From NCBI GenBank assembly GCA_946549035.1, contig CAMNQH010000008.1, positions 1 to 64,000 of the forward strand: a stretch of 64,000 nucleotides of DNA, written 5' to 3'. The DNA comes from an uncultured Lachnospiraceae bacterium. GTDB lineage: Bacteria > Bacillota > Clostridia > Lachnospirales > Lachnospiraceae. The position numbers and the translations under genes were made by a program. The notes under the pieces are model-generated. The model was given only the letters and a program-made list of their open reading frames with translations, was not told the DNA's origin and did no database searches. Shown here in pieces: positions 59,559-64,000 of the stretch (its first letter is position 1; each line of letters opens with the position of its first letter).

Positions 59559-60875
59559 ATGAGAAGGAAAATGGGTTCGTTGCTTTTGGCAACGCTTATC
59601 ACTGCGGGAGGCATTATGCTGGCGGAGCTGCCGGCAAAAGCAATTCAGTCTCAGATCGATGATGTGAATAAAACAATCCAAAAGCTGGAGGATGAAAAAG
59701 CAGACAGTAAGCAGGAGCTGGAAGAACTAAAAGAGGAAAAGGCATATCTGGATGACCGTCAGGCTAAGCTAGATCAAGAACTCACAGGGCTGGCCCAGGA
59801 GCTTACCAATATTCAGGAGCAGCTGGCGGAAAAAGAAGCCTCTTTGGAAGTGACCCGGCAGGAGCTGGAGGAAGCCAGGAAAGAAGAAGAGCGGCAGTAT
59901 GCTAATATGAAGAAACGCATTCGCTATCTCTACGAGAAAGGAGACGTCTCTTTTCTGGAGCCATTACTGGAAGCGAAGAGTCTGGCGGAGATTATCAGCT
60001 ATGGAGAGTACGTGGAGAATATCTATGACTATGACCGGAAGATGCTGGAAGAATACCGCAGGGTGAAGGAGGATATCGCCGGAAAAGAAGAACGGCTGGA
60101 GACAGAACAGGAAGAGCTTACGGCTTTGGCAAATCAGCAGCAGCAGGCAGTAAGCCGGGTGGAGACGCTGCTGGCGGAAGTAAACCAGGAGATCGGAAGC
60201 GCAAAGCAGCAGATATCGGAAGCGGAAAACGACCTTGCAGCAATGGAGGCGCAGATAGAACGACAGAAGGCGTATGAGGAAGAACTAGAAGCCAAGAAGG
60301 CGGAGGAGGACGCAAGGCGCCAGGAAGAGATTCGAAGGCAGGAGGAAGAGCTACAGCGTCAGGAAGAAGAACGCCGTCAGCGGGAGAAGGAAGCAGAAAA
60401 ACAAAAAAATAATAATTCCGGGAATCAAGGCGGAGGCGGTGAAAGCAGCGGCAAAGGACAGGGGAATCAAAGCAATAAAGACCAAGGAAATCAAAACAAT
60501 AAAGACCAGGGGGAAAGCACACCTTCCGCCCCCAGCGAGTCCAAAGGGGACTTGGCCATGTTGGCTGCATTGATTGAATGCGAGGCGGGCGGGGAGAGTT
60601 ATGAAGGAAAACTGGCGGTGGGAAGTGTCATTATGAATCGTGTGCGAAGCTCCAGCTTTCCCAACAGTATTGTAGGCGTAATCTATCAAAGCGGCCAGTT
60701 TTCTCCTGTAGCCAGCGGAAGGTTTGCTTCGGTGCTCAGCCGGGGCGCTGCTTCCGGCTGCGTTCAGGCGGCCCAGGAATGTCTTTCTGGTAAGACTACC
60801 GTAAGCAGCCTGTATTTCCGCAGGAATACCGGTGATATTCAAGGCACCGTGATTGGGAATCATGTATTTTATTAA
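59559..60875 (+). CDS. Secreted coiled-coil protein with SleB-like cell wall hydrolase domain
   Basis: A 438-aa exported protein. A signal peptide (1-29, ending 'AELPAKA') precedes a long coiled coil (about 30-285, rich in E, Q, K, R; PcsB/EnvC-like). A Gly/Asn/Gln-rich linker (about 287-325) leads to the C-terminal hydrolase_2/SleB-like domain ('LAALIECEAGGESYEGKLAV', 'SVIMNRVRSSSFP'), with Glu in 'ECEAGG' as the probable catalytic residue. It likely cleaves peptidoglycan, in division or cortex processing. It is followed by a terminator. Confidence 0.85.
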   Translation: MRRKMGSLLLATLITAGGIMLAELPAKAIQSQIDDVNKTIQKLEDEKADSKQELEELKEEKAYLDDRQAKLDQELTGLAQELTNIQEQLAEKEASLEVTRQELEEARKEEERQYANMKKRIRYLYEKGDVSFLEPLLEAKSLAEIISYGEYVENIYDYDRKMLEEYRRVKEDIAGKEERLETEQEELTALANQQQQAVSRVETLLAEVNQEIGSAKQQISEAENDLAAMEAQIERQKAYEEELEAKKAEEDARRQEEIRRQEEELQRQEEERRQREKEAEKQKNNNSGNQGGGGESSGKGQGNQSNKDQGNQNNKDQGESTPSAPSESKGDLAMLAALIECEAGGESYEGKLAVGSVIMNRVRSSSFPNSIVGVIYQSGQFSPVASGRFASVLSRGAASGCVQAAQECLSGKTTVSSLYFRRNTGDIQGTVIGNHVFY

Positions 60876-60879
60876 GAAC

Positions 60880-60928
60880 ATGCAGAATAAGCCTTGTACA
60901 AAATAGACAAAGTTTGTTCTGCATTTTC
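60880..60928 (+). terminator. Terminator after the wall hydrolase
   Basis: ATGCAGAA (60880-60887) pairs with TTCTGCAT (60917-60924), with partial inner pairing TTGT/ACAA, followed by TTT. Confidence 0.55.
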
Positions 60929-60947
60929 TATGTTTTTGTCAAAAACA

Positions 60948-60964
60948 TTGTTATAAAAATAACG
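60948..60964. promoter_or_regulatory. Rex-like operator site 1
   Basis: TTGTTATAAAAATAACG: GTTA-N6-TAAC, the half-site spacing of Rex (consensus TTGTTAA-N4-TTAACAA). Confidence 0.45.
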
Positions 60965-61174
60965 TAATTTTCCTGAAATCGTAGGATTGTTGGATTTTAA
61001 AAAGAAAAGAGCTTGTGATTCGGCAAAAGGTTGCTGTTGCAATTTGAAAGAGATTGTGGTAGTATGTTTTTGGAGCAAATGCCGGGAAAAACAGGCAGAA
61101 ACAGAATATGGAGCCCCAAACATTCCCAAGGAGCTGGCGAATGCGGCGGTGAACCGTTTTTTTTTGAGGAAAGT

Positions 61175-61191
61175 TTGTTAAAAAAATAACG
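61175..61191. promoter_or_regulatory. Rex-like operator site 2
   Basis: TTGTTAAAAAAATAACG, same GTTA-N6-TAAC dyad, identical to site 3. Between sites 1 and 2 no gene can be supported. Confidence 0.55.
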
Positions 61192-61218
61192 GGGAATACA
61201 TAGAATATCCTTCCGGGA

Positions 61219-61235
61219 TTGTTAAAAAAATAACG
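61219..61235. promoter_or_regulatory. Rex-like operator site 3
   Basis: TTGTTAAAAAAATAACG, a base-for-base repeat of site 2, centred 44 bases further on and about 50 bases above the thl promoter. Confidence 0.55.
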
Positions 61236-61276
61236 TAAAGCGCTATTAGTTTCCCCTTGGTTACTAAAGCTGCAGG

Positions 61277-61305
61277 TTGCAAAATAAGGCCCGGAGTGAT
61301 AGAAT
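61277..61305 (+). promoter_or_regulatory. Possible thl operon promoter
   Basis: TTGCAA (61277-61282), 17-base spacer, TAGAAT (61300-61305), 64 bases before the thl start. Confidence 0.5.
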
Positions 61306-61368
61306 TGTGTTGTCTGAGGCAATATGTCAGCATTGGGAATATTTATAATTAAAGAAGGAGAGAAGAGT

Positions 61369-62553
61369 ATGTCAAGAAAAGTAGTTTTAGCAGGCGCATG
61401 CCGTACGGCAATTGGAAGAATGGGCGGAGCTTTAAGCAACACATCAGCAGCGGATCTGGGCGCGATCGTAATTAAAGAAGCGTTAAACCGTGCAGGCGTA
61501 AAGCCGGAGCAGGTAGATGAAGTTATGATGGGCTGCGTCATTCAGGCGGCACAGGGACAGAATGTTGCAAGGCAGGCTTCTATCAAAGCAGGACTTCCTA
61601 TTGAAGTACCGGCATTTACCCTGAATGTGGTTTGCGGCTCCGGATTGAAGTGCGTAAATGAAGCGGCGAATATGATTATGGCAGGCCAGGCTGATATTGT
61701 GGTAGCCGGCGGTATGGAGAATATGTCCATGGCTCCTTATGCTATGACAAAAGCCCGTTTTGGTTATAGAATGAACAATGCTACGATTGTTGATACAATG
61801 GTAAATGATGCGTTGACAGACGCGTTTAACCACTATCATATGATGATTACGGCAGAGAATGTTTGTGAGAAATACGGCATCACCCGTGAGGAACTGGATG
61901 CATTTTCCGCAAGCAGCCAGCAGAAGTGCGAGAAAGCCATAGCAGAAGGCAAGTTTAAGGATGAGATCGTTCCGGTACCTGTTAAGGTTAAGAAAGAGAC
62001 CGTGATGTTTGACACGGACGAAGGTCCTCGTGCAGGTACAACGGAAGAGTCTCTGGGCAAATTAAAATGCTGCTCTGGCAAAGAAGGCGGCCTGATTACA
62101 GCAGGCAATGCTTCCGGTATCAATGACGGTGCGGCTGCGATTGTAGTTATGAGCGAGGAGAAAGCCAAAGAGCTTGGAGTAACGCCTATGGCTACTTGGA
62201 TTGCCGGCGCTTTGGGCGGCGTGGAGCCTGAGATTATGGGTGTTGGCCCTGTGGCATCTACCAGAAAGGTATTTGAGCGTACAGGCATGACCATTGATGA
62301 TATAGATTTAGTAGAAGCAAATGAAGCTTTTGCAGCACAGTCCATTGCAGTAGCAAGGGATTTGAACTTTGACATGAACAAGGTAAATGTCAACGGCGGC
62401 GCCATTGCCCTGGGTCATCCGGTAGGAGCCAGCGGATGCCGTATCCTTGTTACATTATTACACGAGATGCAGAAGAGACCGGACGTGAAACGCGGACTGG
62501 CCACTCTTTGTATCGGCGGTGGTATGGGATGCAGTACCATCGTTGAGAAATAA
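61369..62553 (+). CDS. thl: Acetyl-CoA acetyltransferase (thiolase)
   Basis: A 394-aa biosynthetic thiolase that condenses two acetyl-CoA to acetoacetyl-CoA, the first step to butyrate. The acyl-accepting Cys is in '[10 protein letters not shown]' (about residue 88). The C-terminal His is in '[16 protein letters not shown]' and the base Cys in 'LCIGGGMG'. The start at 61369 has AAGGAG upstream; a stretch of 15 open codons above lacks a ribosome binding site. It lies 28 bases before hbd. Confidence 0.95.
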   Translation: MSRKVVLAGACRTAIGRMGGALSNTSAADLGAIVIKEALNRAGVKPEQVDEVMMGCVIQAAQGQNVARQASIKAGLPIEVPAFTLNVVCGSGLKCVNEAANMIMAGQADIVVAGGMENMSMAPYAMTKARFGYRMNNATIVDTMVNDALTDAFNHYHMMITAENVCEKYGITREELDAFSASSQQKCEKAIAEGKFKDEIVPVPVKVKKETVMFDTDEGPRAGTTEESLGKLKCCSGKEGGLITAGNASGINDGAAAIVVMSEEKAKELGVTPMATWIAGALGGVEPEIMGVGPVASTRKVFERTGMTIDDIDLVEANEAFAAQSIAVARDLNFDMNKVNVNGGAIALGHPVGASGCRILVTLLHEMQKRPDVKRGLATLCIGGGMGCSTIVEK

Positions 62554-62581
62554 ATATGTTTATTCATAAGGAGGAAGTATC

Positions 62582-63421
62582 ATGAAGGTAGGAATTATTG
62601 GTGCAGGAACTATGGGGTCCGGTATTGCACAGGCCTTTGCACAAACGGAAGGATATGAGGTTTGTCTGTGCGATATTAATGACGAGTTCGCTGCAAACGG
62701 AAAAAAGAAGATTGCAAAGGGCTTCGAAAAGAGAATTGCAAAGGGCAAGATGGAGCAGGCAGCGGCAGACGCTGTTTTGGCAAAGATTACGACAGGCACC
62801 AAGGAGATCTGCACAGACTGTGATTTGATCGTAGAGGCAGCCATTGAGAATATTGAAATCAAGAAGCAGACCTTTAAGGAGCTGCAGGAGATCTGCAAGG
62901 CAGACGCTATGTTCGCTACTAATACCTCCTCTCTTTCTATTACAGAGATTGGCGCAGGACTTGACCGCCCGGTGATCGGGATGCATTTCTTCAATCCGGC
63001 TCCCGTTATGAAGCTGGTAGAGGTGATTGCAGGTCTGAATACTCCCGCTGATATGGTAGATGCCGTTAAGAAGATTTCTGAAGATCTGGGCAAGACCCCT
63101 GTTCAGGTAGAAGAAGCAGCCGGATTCGTAGTAAACAGAATCCTGATTCCTATGATTAATGAGGCAGTAGGCATCTATGCAGACGGCGTTGCTTCCGTAG
63201 AAGGTATTGACGCGGCTATGAAGCTGGGTGCAAATCATCCTATGGGTCCTCTGGCTCTTGGGGATTTAATTGGCCTTGACGTATGCCTTGCAATTATGGA
63301 AGTATTGCAGGCAGAGACAGGAGATTCCAAATACAGACCCCATCCGTTGTTGAGAAAGATGGTACGGGGCGGAAAATTGGGAATGAAGACTGGCGTTGGT
63401 TTCTACGACTACAGTAAATAA
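62582..63421 (+). CDS. hbd: 3-hydroxybutyryl-CoA dehydrogenase
   Basis: A 279-aa NAD(P)H-dependent enzyme that reduces acetoacetyl-CoA to 3-hydroxybutyryl-CoA. The nucleotide motif is '[16 protein letters not shown]' (4-19), the catalytic Ser and His lie in 'NTSSLSITE' and '[15 protein letters not shown]', and '[16 protein letters not shown]' is the C-terminal family signature. AGGAGG precedes the ATG. It directly follows thl; crotonase, often between them in Clostridia, is not here. Confidence 0.96.
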   Translation: MKVGIIGAGTMGSGIAQAFAQTEGYEVCLCDINDEFAANGKKKIAKGFEKRIAKGKMEQAAADAVLAKITTGTKEICTDCDLIVEAAIENIEIKKQTFKELQEICKADAMFATNTSSLSITEIGAGLDRPVIGMHFFNPAPVMKLVEVIAGLNTPADMVDAVKKISEDLGKTPVQVEEAAGFVVNRILIPMINEAVGIYADGVASVEGIDAAMKLGANHPMGPLALGDLIGLDVCLAIMEVLQAETGDSKYRPHPLLRKMVRGGKLGMKTGVGFYDYSK

Positions 63422-63462
63422 GCAGCAAGAACAACATGATACGAAGCTATGAATAATTTTAT

Positions 63463-63492
63463 AAGGGGCTGGTAAGACATTAGCAGCCCCTT
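63463..63492 (+). other. Intergenic hairpin between hbd and bcd
   Basis: AAGGGGCTG (63463-63471) pairs with CAGCCCCTT (63484-63492). There is no T-tract, so it is better seen as an mRNA-processing or stability element than as a terminator. The 124-bp gap holds nothing else. Confidence 0.5.
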
Positions 63493-63545
63493 AAGTATAT
63501 CATGTTTGTTAAAAGTTTAACTATCTGAAAATGGAGGAAATTAGA

Positions 63546-64000
63546 ATGGATTTCGCGTTAAGCAAAAAGCATGAGATGGCCAGAACTCTTTTCAAAGAGT
63601 TTGCTGAGACAGAGGTAAAGCCTCTTGCCCAGGAAGTAGATGAGACAGAAGAATTCCCCGCAGGTACTGTGGAAAAGATGGCAAAAGCCGGATTTATGGG
63701 AATTCCTGTTCCTAAGGAGTATGGCGGACAGGGCTGCGATCCTCTTACATATACCATGTGCGTAGAAGAGTTATCAAAGGTATGCGGCACCACTGGCGTT
63801 ATCGTTTCTGCACACACCTCACTGTGTATCGATCCGATTATGACATACGGTACAGAAGAGCAGAAGAAGAAATATGTAGTACCTCTTGCAAAGGGCGAGA
63901 AATTAGGAGCATTTGCCCTGACAGAGCCGGGTGCAGGTACAGACGCTCAGGGAGCTCAGACCAAGGCTGTTTTGGACGGGGACGAGTGGGTTCTGAACGG
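63546..64000 (+). CDS. bcd: Butyryl-CoA dehydrogenase-like acyl-CoA dehydrogenase (5' part)
   Basis: The first 151 codons of an acyl-CoA dehydrogenase that runs off the window. '[15 protein letters not shown]' and the flavin/substrate segment '[14 protein letters not shown]' are family signatures. In butyrate producers it reduces crotonyl-CoA, and with electron transfer flavoproteins it bifurcates electrons to ferredoxin. GGAGG lies nine bases before the ATG. The order thl-hbd-bcd supports the butyryl-CoA assignment over other acyl-CoA dehydrogenases. Confidence 0.88.
   Translation, partial: MDFALSKKHEMARTLFKEFAETEVKPLAQEVDETEEFPAGTVEKMAKAGFMGIPVPKEYGGQGCDPLTYTMCVEELSKVCGTTGVIVSAHTSLCIDPIMTYGTEEQKKKYVVPLAKGEKLGAFALTEPGAGTDAQGAQTKAVLDGDEWVLN

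Noticed and set aside
1..64000. tRNA, rRNA or CRISPR array
   Set aside because: No cloverleaf-type gene ending in CCA, no rRNA signature and no regularly spaced repeats were seen. The direct repeats present are a single pair.

Overview
The window looks like a chromosomal segment of an anaerobic, butyrate-forming Firmicute, most likely a member of the Lachnospiraceae. The evidence is a thiolase/3-hydroxybutyryl-CoA dehydrogenase/butyryl-CoA dehydrogenase run at the right end, an [FeFe]-hydrogenase maturation gene (hydF), oxygen-sensitive glycyl-radical chemistry, FeoAB iron uptake, CIRCE control of clpB, AGGAGG-type ribosome binding sites and frequent TTG/GTG starts. No tRNA, rRNA or CRISPR array was seen. 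The genus cannot be fixed from the sequence alone.

Layout. 0-1.6 kb: a GNAT acetyltransferase and a probable C-terminal remnant of a mobilisation protein. 1.7-10.5 kb: a forward run containing a TetM-like ribosomal GTPase fused to a YacP/Rae1-like NYN nuclease, a second NYN-type protein, a DUF1538 membrane protein with a PII-like partner, a TM1266-type regulator, hydF and a nucleotide-sugar epimerase. 10.6-13.2 kb: a methyltransferase, a DUF6483 protein and a small graveyard (ISLre2 transposase start, broken PIN-domain toxin with its intact small partner). 13.2-16.3 kb: L-lactate dehydrogenase and a FIST sensor paired with a soluble chemoreceptor. 16.3-26.5 kb: a cell-surface cluster behind a promoter with an eight-G spacer tract. 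It encodes an Ig-like secreted protein, an O-antigen ligase/polymerase, a transglutaminase-like protein, an Asp/Glu-type racemase, and a dlt-like set (adenylation enzyme, carrier protein, MBOAT acyltransferase, SGNH-like protein), plus a lipoprotein.

26.6-44.0 kb: a membrane chemoreceptor, then a roughly 15-kb catabolic locus. It has a type-B carboxylesterase, a YesM-type sensor kinase and AraC-type response regulator, a two-permease ABC importer with lipoprotein binding protein, a glycyl-radical enzyme with its activase, a protein that looks like three NTF2/SnoaL-like units, a second esterase, and an Old Yellow Enzyme-type flavoprotein reductase. The gene combination suggests uptake of an esterified compound, ester cleavage, radical cleavage or elimination, and alkene/enoate reduction. 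The substrate is unknown, and this is the best candidate for an undescribed system here.

44.0-49.2 kb: a HicAB toxin-antitoxin module between 44-bp direct repeats, then clpB with a CIRCE operator. 47.9-52.9 kb: a BmrR-like regulator divergent from a 39-codon leader-type ORF, a terminator and a heterodimeric ABC exporter, resembling a drug-sensing bmrCD arrangement. 52.9-60.9 kb: a DUF4190 protein, Tex, a DtxR-family regulator divergent from feoA-feoA-feoB plus a Cys-rich FeoB partner, and a coiled-coil/SleB-like wall hydrolase. 60.9-64.0 kb: three Rex-like sites in front of thl-hbd-bcd, with bcd running off the window.
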